A stretch of DNA of 64,000 nt from Isoetes taiwanensis (Eukaryota > Streptophyta > Lycopodiopsida > Isoetales > Isoetaceae). Both the position numbers and the translations under genes were made by a program. The stretch covers positions 8,162,033-8,226,032 of the forward strand of contig JAJEKV010000047.1 in NCBI GenBank assembly GCA_021234155.1, in the 5' to 3' direction. Below are positions 10,895 through 22,800 of the stretch, piece after piece. The notes beneath the pieces were generated by a model, which ran no database searches, was not told where the DNA came from, and saw nothing but the letters and a program-made list of their open reading frames with translations. Every line of letters starts with the position of its first letter. Positions within the stretch are counted from its first letter, which is position 1.

Positions 10895-11890
10895 TCATTC
10901 TCCCCAAGACCCCATCGACGGTTGTGACACGAGGGTTTCCAACTCTCGATACAATGCTTCCAACGCCTCTCGTTCATGCCGTGCTCTCCGACTCCCCCAC
11001 GACTTGGCGAATGCCTTGATCTCAGCGAGGGCCTTGACCATTCCTGACATCCCGAAGTTATCCCGAAAGGTACGGAACCAAATCTGCTGGCATCCCCAGG
11101 TGAAATCGGCATCCTTTAGGTAAGCGGTATTTAACTTGAAGACTGTGCGTGCCGGCCTGACTGCACTTAATCCCTGGGAGATAAGCTGAGGAAAATGATT
11201 CGAGACTGCGATGGACGAATGTTCTTTACGCTTGGCGCGCGGCGGGTCCAATGCTCGAGTATTAGCGTAGCATCTGTCATGACGCGCATACGCCCGACCA
11301 GCCCCCGTCCACTGATTGCACCAAGTGAATGTGGAGTCGCCTGCCACCTCTACCAGATGCAAGGAGTCCAACAGCATCCCCCATTGTTGCCGCTCAAAAC
11401 CCTGCACCACTTCCGCTCCTCTGCCACACCTATCATGAACAGTCTCGACCATGTTGAAGTCGCCCAGGAGCAGCCAAGCCACACCCGCCCCCAAGGATGC
11501 AACCTTGTGCCTCAGCGACGCCCACAACGCCCCCCTTTGCTGCGCACTATTGTGGGCGTAGACATTCACAATCCCCCACTCATGCAGTCCCTCTCGCCAC
11601 TTGACAATGACCCACCTGCCCCAATGGTCGGCCAGGGTATAAGTGACCTGCACATGCATCTTCCACGCAATGGCCGTCCCGCCTTTAGAGGCCCCAGAGG
11701 TGGCAATTGCGAGCAAATTAAGATTCTGGGCCAAACATGTCCAGCAGTCCGAAAACGCATCCCACAAACACTTATGTTCCACGAAGGCACAAAATATCCG
11801 GGTCCAACTGCGAGCGAAAGCGCCACTCGTTAAACTACGGGGTGATGAGCGCACTCCCCGAACGTTCCAACTCAAAATCTTCTTGTCCAT
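10895..11890 (-). pseudogene. LINE ORF2 AP-endonuclease-like (EEP) domain
   Basis: This domain nicks target DNA to prime reverse transcription. The 331-residue frame starts MDKKILSWNVRGVRS, the standard start of plant L1 ORF2. It keeps the family blocks FVEHKCL, GGTAIAWK, WGIVNVYAHN, LLLGDFNMVE (metal and phosphate site), FTWCNQW and RHDRCYAN. The last catalytic block, usually SDH, reads SNHFPQ here, so a key acidic residue appears to be lost. Its ATG lies only 5 bases after the ORF1 stop (TAG at 11896-11898), the usual tight ORF1/ORF2 arrangement. Stops follow after 10895. Confidence 0.82.
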
Positions 11891-11895
11891 AACTA

Positions 11896-13741
11896 CTACT
11901 GAGAAGAGGGATTCTTACGATGCTTCTTCTTCCGCCCCCGCCTTGCCGGTGAAGCAGGCCCCTGATCTGAGTCATACGGAACAAGAGCGAGCGGGTTATC
12001 TGTGAGGGCGACCTCCGCCTCCAAATCCACCACATCCGCCCAAGAGCGTACCCGAGCCACCTTATCAAGATCCATCCCCTCCGAGGAGGCTTGGGTGGAT
12101 ACTACCGCTGTCCCGATCCAGGCGGCTGCACCGGCCCGCTCATCCCGAGCCCGAGCCCACATGTCCGGAATGCCCATGCTCATGACTTCCTGACCCGGTA
12201 GATGTGGGCAACCGGGCGCCCGTGCAGCCGGGGCAGCGGTTGAGTCCATACCGCCGCCCCGGCCCCGGGAGCAGCCCGATGGTACATTATTAGCCGTGAG
12301 GCCCGGGGTGGCCCCTGCCACTGCCACCGGACCAGTGCCGTCACGGGTCCCTCCCCCTCCTCCGCCGTGAGCTTTGGGGCCGGAACCTGTGTGTCGTTCG
12401 CCCGAACCCTCTGCCTTGCCTCCTAGCGAGCCCACGCCTTGAGGTGACACTGCACTCGAAGCGAACTGCGAAGACCTAGAGGGCGGGAAACATTCTCTGG
12501 ATCTCTGCCCCGTTTAACAGCCTCAAGGGAAACCGAAAGTACCAGTCCCCGCTCCTAACTGTCACTGAGGGAGGCAATGGGCTATCCGCGGGTAAAGCAA
12601 CACAAATCTTCGGCGCCCGAACTATGGAATGAGCAATATGCCCGCCGAGCCCATTAGCAATCGCGATCGATCATGAACTCCGGCAAAAGCATATCCGCGG
12701 GAAGATCCATCACCTGAAACCAACAAGGGATCTTCAAGGTCGACAGGGATCGAGCACTCACCCCAGGGGTGTAGTGCTGGTAAATCAAGTAATTTCCCCA
12801 CATGAGGTCAACACCTCTCGCCACTATCCTCTCCACCGCCGCAGGTGCATCAAACATGAGGAGGAAGAAGTTATTCCCCAGGAACTTCACGGATTGAAAC
12901 GGCGAGATCCCCAGCCGCTTAAAGTGAGCTTGCAGCCACCCACCGACTCTCCTGGTGTCCAGTACTCCAGTGTAGTACACCAGCACTGCGCACGAGACTA
13001 GATTGGAAATAGACTTGAGGTGCTGCTGGTGATCTACCTCGACTATATTAGCAGGAGGACCAGTGGGGTCGATCTGCAACTCTCGCCTGTTGTGCCGATT
13101 CAGAAAGGCCAAAGCCTCCTCCATTCGGCAAGGTAATGCGATCGGTGCCAGCTTTGTGCGAATCCATTCTGAAACTGGCGGACGTGAGCACGCTCACCGT
13201 ATCATTTGTTCGCCATGCCCACCTGCGCGTTAACTCCTTGTCCCTCTACCGCCCGCGTGCGACCTGATGGCTTATCTAAAGGTTGCGGAACACCACCACC
13301 ACCACCCCCCCTCGGAGACAGATTGCTCACCGATTGTGCCACTGCGAAGGGGTCCTCTGGCAAAGTAGAAGCAGGGCACCGTGGGCTGCCCAACGGAGTT
13401 GCCGTCTCAGAGGCTGACATCTTTGCTTGGGACTTCAAGCTCAAGCTTCCCCTGTACTTGTTGCTCCCTCCTTGCTACATGCACCGGTTTCCCTAAGCCA
13501 CCCCTCCTCACGCCTCCCCAACTGTCCGATCTCCAAAGGGCCTTGTCCGGCCCCTAACTGCTGCCCACAACCCAGGAAAGGGCTTGGGGCTATCTGCCCC
13601 ATCCCTTCGCCCTCTACAACCGTGCACAAATCCGCCCGTTGGGCAACCACCTGGGGCGGTGGGGAATTGCTTGACACCGATCTTGTGGAGACCGGCTCTG
13701 AGGAGCGCACCACCACCTGCCCAGCAGGCCGGACCAGCAGC
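11896..13741 (-). pseudogene. LINE ORF1 (DUF4283 domain and Gly-rich tail), 3' segment after the nested insertion
   Basis: ORF1 proteins of plant L1 elements bind the element RNA. 13124-12654 encodes a DUF4283 domain: ALVYYTGVLDTRRVGGWLQAHF, KFLGNNFFLLMF, ERIVARGVDLMWGNYLIYQHY, then IPCWFQVMDLPADM. 12450-11896 is a Gly/Ala/Pro-rich basic tail ending ARRGRKKKHRKNPSSQ. 13716-13441 is the Ser/Pro-rich stretch before DUF4283. The pieces lie in different frames with stops. The zinc knuckle often found after DUF4283 is not clear. At 13741 the sequence breaks at the LTR and continues at 25503. Confidence 0.75.
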
Positions 13742-15280
13742 TGTGACGCTCCTTGCGCTATATACGGCAGTCCGCCGTATACATCGAAGGACCTTCCCCA
13801 TCCAACGGCACCCGTCGTATGGGCCCTCTGTCTAACTCACGTCTGGGATCCAGACTATCGAGTAGAGGACACAGAGGTGTCATTCCGTCCCGTCCTCTAG
13901 GGGTCCCTATGTCAGCGGAAGCAACATATAAACATAAGCACTAGCAATAACATAGCAACAATAGACTACCTCGAAGGGTAGTGATAATCCATCTAACCAT
14001 ATCATCAAATACAACAATACAATGAATGCATCAAATAGAGGCTCCTACCCAGGGCTCGAGACTCAAAGGGAGTCGTGGCGGTTGGGGGCCTCGGATAGAA
14101 AAACAGACGAGTTATGGCAATGACTTGGGCTGGCAATGAACAATGGCTAGGGTTGACCACTCCATCCCCCTCACATGCATACTTTGCGGATAGGCTAAAT
14201 CGGGCTCGGCGTGGCTGTAACTGCCGGGAGGCGTAATCCCATGGTATCACCCAGAGACTACTCGGGTTGCATCTCCCGGTCCGATGAGGTAGGAAGGGTT
14301 GCATCTCCCCTCCCCGGTCACGGTGGCTCCATGGGCGGCTAGAGGATCGATGGCGACCTGCGTCCATACCCGTACGCAACTCCCCAAAACAAGAGCCAAG
14401 CCGACACTTGCAACTCTTGAGAGTCGAGGCGACACCATTGACCCGGGAAGTGTCCGGACCCATACCCGCCCCCGCGAAGTGACCACTATGAGTCTAGCCC
14501 TTCTATGGGACCCCGATAGCCCCGCTTCGGCGGGGTCCTCCCTCCACTTTGCCAGCGACCCCAATTGTGGTGCTCGATCCTCCATAGCCTCCCGTAGCAG
14601 GGTGGGCTCTATGCACGAGCCGCATATTAATGGGAACTAATGGGTCTAAACTAGGAGTATCATCTAAATAATGGCTACTAGGTCTCTACCCCCTTCTCAA
14701 TACACAAGAGGTGCAAACATAAGATCAACCAACATCATATCAACATAATCTTGATAATAAAGAGAATAACAACTCCTAATCACATACATCTAACTTATAG
14801 TTAGGGTTCATTGATTAGGGTTCATATTCAAACAATAGGTTCTAAAATGGCTCTACTACAATACTCGAATCTATCCGAAAATACTTGCCTCGTGGCGCTA
14901 TCACTAACTCCACGGTTCTCCATCTCGGCAGCTAGCTGCTGCAACCCAGTTCGTCGAAGCGGTTTTAGTCCAACTCGATGTCGGCTGGTGGAGTGCGAGG
15001 TGGTGGAGCCAAAGTGGCTAGGGTTTAGGGTTTAGCCTTTTTTATATGTTAGGGTTCACATGAGGGCCACTTGGCTCCAATAGAGAAGGCGTCCATTAAT
15101 TGGGTCACCTATAGAGTGAAGCCACGTGGAAATGGGTCACCTTCTAAGGTTGGCCAAGTTATGTAAATAACTTGGCCATGCCCCCACACTTGGTGCATAC
15201 AAGTCTACTAATGTAGATTTGTATAGTGGCGTGGGGCCTAGGATATCGTATTTATATATCGTATATTCTGGGGAACGTCA
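13742..15280 (-). repeat. 3' LTR of the nested gypsy element
   Basis: 1539 bp, TGTGACG...CGTCA on the plus strand, aligned throughout with 23968-25502. Near its centre it carries two adjacent plant telomere-like units (AGGGTTTAGGGTTT, about 15020-15034), conserved in the other LTR at 25246-25261. Open frames inside it on both strands are not genes. Confidence 0.92.
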
Positions 15281-15293
15281 TTCTCCCCTTAGG
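15281..15293 (-). other. Polypurine tract of the gypsy element
   Basis: Minus strand CCTAAGGGGAGAA immediately before the 3' LTR start TGACGTTCC. This is the plus-strand primer position expected of LTR retrotransposons. Confidence 0.85.
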
Positions 15294-15987
15294 ATAATCT
15301 TTGTCCCTCGGCGTTACATAAGGTGAAACGAACCTCCACAATATAAAAGAAGAATATGCATATTAACACTTAGAATTTTATCACAACCATAACTTCCGGT
15401 GTTAATTACGAATATGAGTGTGAAGCTATATTCATATTCTTATACAATTTATATAGTTTGATAATTTTTACATTATGATAACTTGAAACATCACGAGGAG
15501 TTTTATAACTAAGACAAAATGTTATAAGCTCATATTCTTGGTTTGATGTACTCCCTCCTTCACGGTCCCTTTCCTCTATTGGCCAACAGGAGCATATCAC
15601 GTTAGTTTAATTAGTAATTTGTGGTTTTAAGGGTCCACCCTTATTTAATTTACATTACATTATACTATATGCATGTGACATGCCTATTATGCCTACATGT
15701 CTAATGCCTACACCTTTTGTCGACTCGGGCATAGGAGGTGGCTTATCCTCCATAACACCCATAGACTCTAGGTGGTTCCCTATCATGCACCTATCCATGA
15801 TCCCTATTCTAGGACTCATGCATGCACACTTAAACTATAGGCATGATATCATTGCATAGGGAACATTAAGGATGATCCCATCATCGCCCATGCTCTCATG
15901 CGTCATAACCTATATACATCTTGGCTCCTAAAAGTGTGCATGCACTCTTTGATTCGTCTCGGCCAAATCTCTATTGAGTGAATGCGC
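15294..15987. other. Non-coding region between chromodomain and polypurine tract
   Basis: AT-rich 3' untranslated part of the gypsy element. No gene is supported. Several ATGCATG-type words lie at 15660-15840. Confidence 0.6.
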
Positions 15988-17200
15988 TCACCTTCCCGAA
16001 TCATTGTCGACGATGTCGCTGACGAGCTGGCCTTTGCATTGCTCCATAAACTGTGGGTACTGTTTTTCGATATCAGATTTAAGTACCCATGTCGCGTCTT
16101 CCACTTGACTAGATATTAGAGGACTGAGATCTTCTTGTTTTTTTATATGTTTTATTGAGAAGAGCTTTTGAAACAATCTCAAGTTGTTCTTCGGTCATTT
16201 TCAACAAAGTTGGTATCTCCAATATCTCCTTGGGGGTATGCTTTTTCAGCAAGCTTATGTGGAAGACTTTATGAATTTTCAAGTGTGCGGGGAGACCTAA
16301 CTTATAGGATTGGTTACCTATTCTTTGAATGATTTTGAATGGTCCCGCCCACCTTGAAGAAAGTTTCTTAAATTGTCGATGCAGAGCTTAGCATGTTTGA
16401 CTTTATTTTGAGTCAAATATTATCCCCTATTTGAAATTCTCTTTTGGTTCTGTGTTTATCGGCTATGCTCTTTTGTCGACTTCTTGCTGCCATGAGATGG
16501 CCTTGAACTTCTTCCACTAATTGTTGCATATCAGTCAACATTTATTGAGAAACTTCTAGCTTGGACACTTTCGGTTATGCCAAATTAATGCGGTGTTAGG
16601 CATAGATAACCATAATTTATCATGGATAACTCTACCAAGTAAATATAGTCTTCCCACTTTGACTTATTCCACACATAATTCTCAATATGTCTTATGTTAT
16701 CCAGCTTGTACGTTCAGTCTGCCCATCTGTTTGGGGGTGATATGTTGTGCTCATGGATAACTTTGTTTGAATCGTGTTGAAGAAATCCTTTCAAAAGGCA
16801 CTTATAAACTCAGGGTCTCTATTGTAGATGATTTTCCTTCCCATCCCATGCAATCTGAATATTTCCTTTACGAAAAGCAAGGCAGTGTCTAAAGCCATAT
16901 GTGGTTCGACATGGCAAAGAGTGCGCCATCTTTGATAGTTTGTCGATCACTACCATTAAGGCGTCATGGCCCCTTGCTGTTTTTTGGGAGCCTAATTATA
17001 AAGTCCATGCTTACAACCTCCCATTTGGCATTTGGAACCTCCAAAGATTCTAGGGTTCATGGGATTCGGAGTTGCTCTACTTTTGCTTGCTGAAATACTG
17101 ACATTGCCAAGTGTAGTTGGTGTCGTCTTTCTTCATGCCAGGCCAAAAGTAATTTCTACTTAGCTTGAAGTAAATTTTCATGAATCCCCCATAGCCGGCT
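15988..17200 (-). pseudogene. Gypsy integrase and chromodomain remnants
   Basis: Integrase inserts the element's DNA, and the chromodomain directs chromovirus insertion to chromatin. In several minus-strand frames one sees LMVVIDKLSKMAH (catalytic-core Asp context, about 16945-16985), then LGLPAHLKIHKVFHISLL-like text (about 16255-16300). The open piece 16182-15988 follows, with VEDATWVLKSDIEKQYPQF, the conserved end of a chromodomain. Stops and frame changes are frequent, so the protein is dead. Confidence 0.75.
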
Positions 17201-17429
17201 ATTGGGCTATTACAAGTATCATGGAGAATCAATTTCATTACTCCTGATTACTCTGGAATGCAAAGCTTGTCTTTATGATATAAAAGTTTGCCTTCCTTTT
17301 TATATCTTTTATAGGTTCTCTTTCTTTATCTATCTTTGCTTTCATGCAAGGTCCTTGAATTCTTTGTTTGAGGGTAAAACCTCTTCAATCTTTTTGCCGA
17401 ATTCACTGGCCAAGGTAGAGATGGCATTT

Positions 17430-17940
17430 TCAATCCACTCGAGTCTCCAATGGTCGTTGAGAGAGTGTATCAACAGCCACATTTAATTTACCTGGCTTAT
17501 AGACTATCTTGAAGTCATATTCTTCGAGGAATTCCATCCCGTGTCTTTGCCTCAAATTGCGGAATGGTTGCGTGAAAATGAATTGGAGGCTTTGGTGATC
17601 AGTATCTAACTGAAATTTCCTACCAAGCAAATAGTGCCTCCAAATACGAAGAGCTTTTACAACAACTAGAAGTTCTTGATCATGCATGTTGGATACGTTA
17701 TTCGGTGCCATTCATCTTCTAAGAGTTGTACGCCATTACTCTTCCTTCTTGCATAAGGACTCCACCCGTTGATAGTATACTTGCATCAGTTGCTACTAGC
17801 TTATCCTTATTTGGATCTGGTAGGATGAGCACTGGTGCTGTTGTCAAGGCTTCTTTGAGCTTTTTGAATGAGGCTTGAACACTCTCTAGCCAATGTGCTA
17901 CCAAATCCTTTAGTTTCTTATTTTTGAGTCGATCCGACAA
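17430..17940 (-). pseudogene. Gypsy RNase H domain
   Basis: The two pieces are 17940-17719 (LKEALTTAPVLILPDPNKDKL, VATDASILSTGGVL, catalytic Asp in TDAS) and 17711-17430 (HDQELLVVVKALRIWRHYLLGRKF, LDTDHQSLQF). These are the classical gypsy RNase H motifs, the Glu of the E-L-L helix and the Asp of TDH. One frameshift or stop near 17715 separates them. Confidence 0.85.
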
Positions 17941-17953
17941 AGGGAATGCCCAC

Positions 17954-18760
17954 TTAACAAAATCTTTTACAAATTTTGGTGCGACACCTTAATCCAAGAA
18001 AACTTCTCACCTCGGAGACATTTTTCTTTGCTGGCCAATCTACTATTGCTTCAATTTGTATTGGATCAGTGGAGATTTCCTCCCGTGTGACCACATGCCC
18101 CAAGTATTCCACTCTACTTGCTGCAAAGTGACACTTTGAGAGTTTAGCGTGTAAGCGATGATGCCTTAGCTTTTCTAAAACTCTCCTTAGATGTCCCACA
18201 TGTTCTTCCATGGACTTGCTATAGATTAGAATGTCATCGAAAAAATATAATGACAAACTCGTCCAAAAGTCTCTAAACATCCCATTCATTAAAGCATAAA
18301 TCTTCTTTGGGGCATTTGATAGACCAAAGGGCATGACTGTGAACTTATAGTGCCCATACCACATTCTAAAAGTTGACTTATGAATATCCTCCTTCTTGAT
18401 TCTTATTTGATGGTAGCCAGACCTTAGATCATTATTGGAAAAGAATTTTGCTCCTTGGAGCTAGTCCATTAAATCATAGGCTCTTGGCAATGCATTATTT
18501 ATTCTTTATCATTTGCTTGTCAAGCAGACGAAAATGAATGCACATTCTTAGACTTCTGTCTTTCTTCTTCACAAAGAGGATGGCTGCCCGAAGCATGATA
18601 CACTCGACCTACTGAACCCAAGCTCTAATAATTCTTGCAGTTGCTTCTTGAGCTCGACTAGCTCTAGGGTGTTCATCCTATAGTGAGCCTTGCTAGTTGG
18701 TTTTGCATCTGGCGTAAGAGTAATTTCACACTCAATGCCTCTATAGGACGTTAGCTCTCA
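17954..18760 (-). pseudogene. Gypsy reverse transcriptase
   Basis: 18364-17954 is open and reads HYKFTVMPFGLSNAPKKI, then YFFDDILIYSKSMEEH (catalytic FDD near 18234-18252), LSKCHFAASRVEYLGHVV and PAKKNVSEVRSFLGL. Upstream, in shifted frames, are ILFVKKKDRSLRMCI (about 18540-18590) and the lead-in TLELVELKKQLQELLELGF (about 18610-18680). Stops break it. The family assignment (Ty3/gypsy) is secure. Confidence 0.9.
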
Positions 18761-19191
18761 AATTTCATCTCGTAACAGGTCATGAACTCTTTAATTAACT
18801 TGGCAATTGCCGTAGGTAATTACTTTGTACTTGCATCCTCCTTTTATTCTTTTGATCACGGGTTGGCATTTTGCAAGCTTAGGGATATATTCAATCCCAT
18901 CCTTAATGATGCATTTATGATATGCCTTTGCATTCTTGAGGCAATTTTCTTACCTTGACTACGGGGTTACTGCGAGGTATCGTAAAGTTTCTAGCTGCAA
19001 ACATTGATCCGCGAATACCGTTATGCAATGTGGCTACTATGGTGTTGTTGTTAATTAGAATAATTTTAGCAAAAACACTTATACTCATGATACATATGTG
19101 ATCTCAAAGTTTTAATTCAAGAACATAATTTAAGTTGTATCTACTTTGTAGATCCATTCTTGGATCTAATGTGGGCGTCGGCGTTTAAATT

Positions 19192-19818
19192 TTAAATGCT
19201 CCTTAATGTCTTTTGAGTTTGAGGTCGTGGCGGGGCGTTTAAGTAGCATGTTCCATGTCGAGCATCTTTCCGATCTTTGGACCTACCTTTTCCCATGGCA
19301 AGTCCGGTAATCCGTGCGACCAATAATGCTAAGGGTGCATCTCTAAGGTATCCTCGAGCTAAATGAAGGTAATGCAAGGCCATAGATCTCCTAATTAGGA
19401 TTATATGGTCGATGTTCTCGCAAAGTTTATAATGACTCCCAAAGCCGAAAAGTGATGATAGCAAGTAAATTGCCCCTGCTCCCTTATGGCTAAATTGTTT
19501 GTGGAAAACTACTATTTGATCTTGAGTGAGCAAAGAAAGATAGTAGCGTGAAGCTTTTCCCATGTTGACTGGGAATTCTGACCCTTTCCTTATGGCTGCT
19601 TGACTGTATATTTCTATCACCATTAGGTCGTCATGATCCCTCGTCATCGAGATGATGCTATCAAGGTTAATATGACTGCCCCTTAGAGTTTGGCCCCATG
19701 ATGAGGTGGCTTGCTTGGGTTTGGCTGTGCTCCCACTCTTAAACAATCTTGCTTGAATTTCCTGACTCATCCTCATCTGGAAGACCTTGGTGCTGCATTC
19801 GATGCTTGATAAAGTCAT
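19192..19818 (-). CDS. 208-residue open frame of unknown nature inside the gypsy element
   Basis: The longest open frame in the 5' half of the element. It sits where protease or the end of gag would be expected, but I see no zinc knuckle (C-x2-C-x4-H-x4-C) and no D-S/T-G protease motif. The N-terminal part has SGSTAKPKQATSSWGQTL, the middle is mixed, and the end is basic and Pro-rich. It could be chance, a decayed gag, or captured host sequence. It lies in the element's own orientation. Confidence 0.3.
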   Translation of the reverse strand: MTLSSIECSTKVFQMRMSQEIQARLFKSGSTAKPKQATSSWGQTLRGSHINLDSIISMTRDHDDLMVIEIYSQAAIRKGSEFPVNMGKASRYYLSLLTQDQIVVFHKQFSHKGAGAIYLLSSLFGFGSHYKLCENIDHIILIRRSMALHYLHLARGYLRDAPLALLVARITGLAMGKGRSKDRKDARHGTCYLNAPPRPQTQKTLRSI

Positions 19819-22800
19819 ATGCTTGTACGTTGATGATGTTCTGTGTAGTATAGGTCTCCTTTTAAGCTATCTCTCTTGGAAGCTTCTGCTCTGAATAATC
19901 GATGAAGTCATCGTTATAAGCATCAATGATGATAGCCAAGAGTTCATCCAAGAGGAGACCTTGATCAATGCAGTACGGTAGGTGTAAGATATGATCTGCA
20001 AAAAGGTATTCTTCCCCTTCAATAATAATTGGTGTACAAGATGTGATTTCAGCTGGATTGTTGTTGCCTTTCTTGGGAGGTCCTCTATGTCTCGATGTAC
20101 TTCTCTATTTTTCTGGCTAATTTGGGTTCATTCTCAAATTCATGGACTTCATCCTCATAGTCATGTTCCCCTTCTTGATACTTGGCTGATGGGCCTTCTA
20201 GAAGGTTGGACTTGGTGTCGAGTTCCTCTAAATGTGGTCTAGCTGCCCTCATATTCAATGGTGCTAGATCAAGAGGTTAGGTGATGGTTCTCTGTCTTAT
20301 TTATTCTTGGGATAATGGGAGAAGGTTTCAAAGGTTGCTTGTCTTGATAAATATTTGTGCACTGTGGACCGTTACATGTCATGTATCGTGGCATTCTTTC
20401 AGCCCTTTTCAGTTGTCTTCTTGATTAATGCGACTTCGGTCTTTGTGTGATAGCTTTAAGAAAGATCCATGCTCTGGTTTGCCCTTGGAGTCTCACATCC
20501 TTGCCTTGGAGCTGTTGATTGTATTGACCAAGGATACCTTGGTAATACGGTGTCCTTGATGTTGTTTCATAAAGATTAAAGGTATGTTGAAAGACTTAAA
20601 ATACCCTGTCGATTGGTGCCTCTTTGATGTGCTCTGAGTTGCGATACTATTCAACAAACTTTGTAGGCACCAAGGAACTAGGTGAGGTGCAGGAAACGGC
20701 TATGTAAAATAGTAAGAGGAGTGGAAAATGGCTTGAGTAAACTCCTTGTGTCTTTTAGTAGAAGCAAGACGATAGACGTACCCTAAAAGGCTCTTAGGGT
20801 TCCATGTCGAAACCCTAATTTTTCAAAGTTTATGTATTGTTCTAGTACATGAGTACTTGAGGCTTGGAATCCAATTAACCCAATCATGTCCCCCCCTTTT
20901 TTTTTCTATGTTATGTACATATACATATGTTAACAAGTTTTTTTTTTTTTTTTTTTAATTAAAAACTTGTACCTTGTGTTTGTGCTTGTGCCTACATAAG
21001 GAGGCATTTGCCTTGAATAACTTGCATGAAGCAAACCCAACCTATTGGGAAAGATCTTTGAGTCGATTTAGTAGGGCCGACCTGAGTTGAGAAATGTAAA
21101 ACATGCATCTGCCCTCAACAAGCGACATGTAGCGAACCAACTTATTTGAAAACACGTAGCTAACTTAGTTGGGCATGATATCCAATGTTGAATACCACTT
21201 AAGGGTAATAATCTATGGAGCAGAATAATATTTTAGCATGCTCTTTATTTAATGCATCAAGTAGTATATTGACATGGAAAAGTACACAATTAGTTGTAAG
21301 CTTGCTAAATGGTCTAGGCACTAAAAAATTAAAATAATAATAAAAAAATCATGGCAAGTTTGTCTAGACATAAGGTATTATTGAATAAGGGCTAAGCACA
21401 AGTGTATTTGGACAAGGTTAGAAACTATCATATTGGCACTAAATATTTCAAGGAGATATTTCAAGGAGGATATCGACATATTCTACACATTTCAAAGAGG
21501 ATATATCACATATTCTTTGAAATATTTCTTCACATTTCAAGGAGGATCTAGCACAATTGGACTTGGCAAACAAAATTGCTTAGAAGCAAAGCAAAGAAAA
21601 AGAAATGTGGGCAAAATATCCGTAAGAACTTTGTGGTTCTTCTGATAGGTCGAAAACAAATGAAAACCAAGAGGGTTCATGTAAAATTTCAGGGATCTAG
21701 GGTATGTGTAGGAGCGAGAAAAATGAGAAATAAATGAAGAAAAAAAAAAAAGCTTATGTTTATGTCTGGGCGGGGAGGTTTGGATCGATTTAGGGCAAAA
21801 ATTTCCGGAGGCCTGAGAGGAGGCGGATCCGGATCCCGCCCTAGGATGTCAGCGAAGTTACGGCATGGCCCGGGGGCGACATCGCGTCGCCTTGGGCCTT
21901 TGTTCAGTGGCTCGGGCTGCCTTGGAGGTTTTCTTCAAGTGTTGCGGTGATTTCTTGAGCTGCAAAGTCTTGATTGAGTTTTGGCAAAAGGAGGCGGGGA
22001 AGAATCATGTTTTGCATGCAAAAGCGACTCACCCGGCGCTGGGGCGTCTTCAAGGAATTTGGTTGAGGCGGTGGCGGCATGGGTCGCCCTGTGCCATGTT
22101 CTTTGCTTATTAATGCGCCCTATACATGTTTGATGCTAGTCTACTTACGCTACTAATATAGTTCCGGATATGTCTTTTTTCGGTTTAGTCACGATAGCGG
22201 GCCTTACGAATAATCTATTGCTACTTCTTAATCATTGATGTGAATGAGTTCGGTACCGCATTCTTTACAAACCGATCTACTTCAAAGGAAGCTATAGTAG
22301 TATTGATCTTGTTGTATATGGCGAATATAGGCTGCATTGCTACCAAAGTGACATAATCTCGAGATCTTTCTATTGATGTCCATGTAGGATCATTCTTTCT
22401 TTGTTTGGAAGTGTTTGTGACATTGTGGAGCTTGGCTTTGTTCTCAACCTTGAAAGCGATATTCATAGAAGTTCCCTTCCCATGGAGCTCGTATGTTGCT
22501 TCATTATAACGTCTGCACCATTAGCAAGCCCGTCTAGGACGTCAATGTTTCAAGTTTAATCAATGGCCAATGGCCATTCTAAGTTTGAGGTTAAGCTTGG
22601 AATGGAGGCTATGCATTTTATTTGCATTCTTAGGCGTTGATGTTACTTAAGTGATGTTCGTGAGCATCCTCTCCCTCTCGATGAGTATCCTTTGCTTTAA
22701 CATTGATAGGTACACCAAGCATCCTGACAAGTACTTCCACAAACAAAGTGGATATGTTGATTGTGTTTGTAAATATGATGCAATTCTCGGCAAATATGAT

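Noticed and set aside
8888-12193. Plus-strand open frames opposite the LINE ORFs
   Set aside because: Shadows of GC-rich minus-strand coding sequence. The minus frames have clear RT and endonuclease motifs.
14005-14640. Open frames inside the LTR (both strands), for example 14005-14463
   Set aside because: They lie in LTR sequence, differ between the two LTR copies by frameshifts, and lack domains.
20939-20956. T run as the poly-A tail of another nested LINE or SINE
   Set aside because: No element body with RT or SINE promoter boxes is seen on either side.
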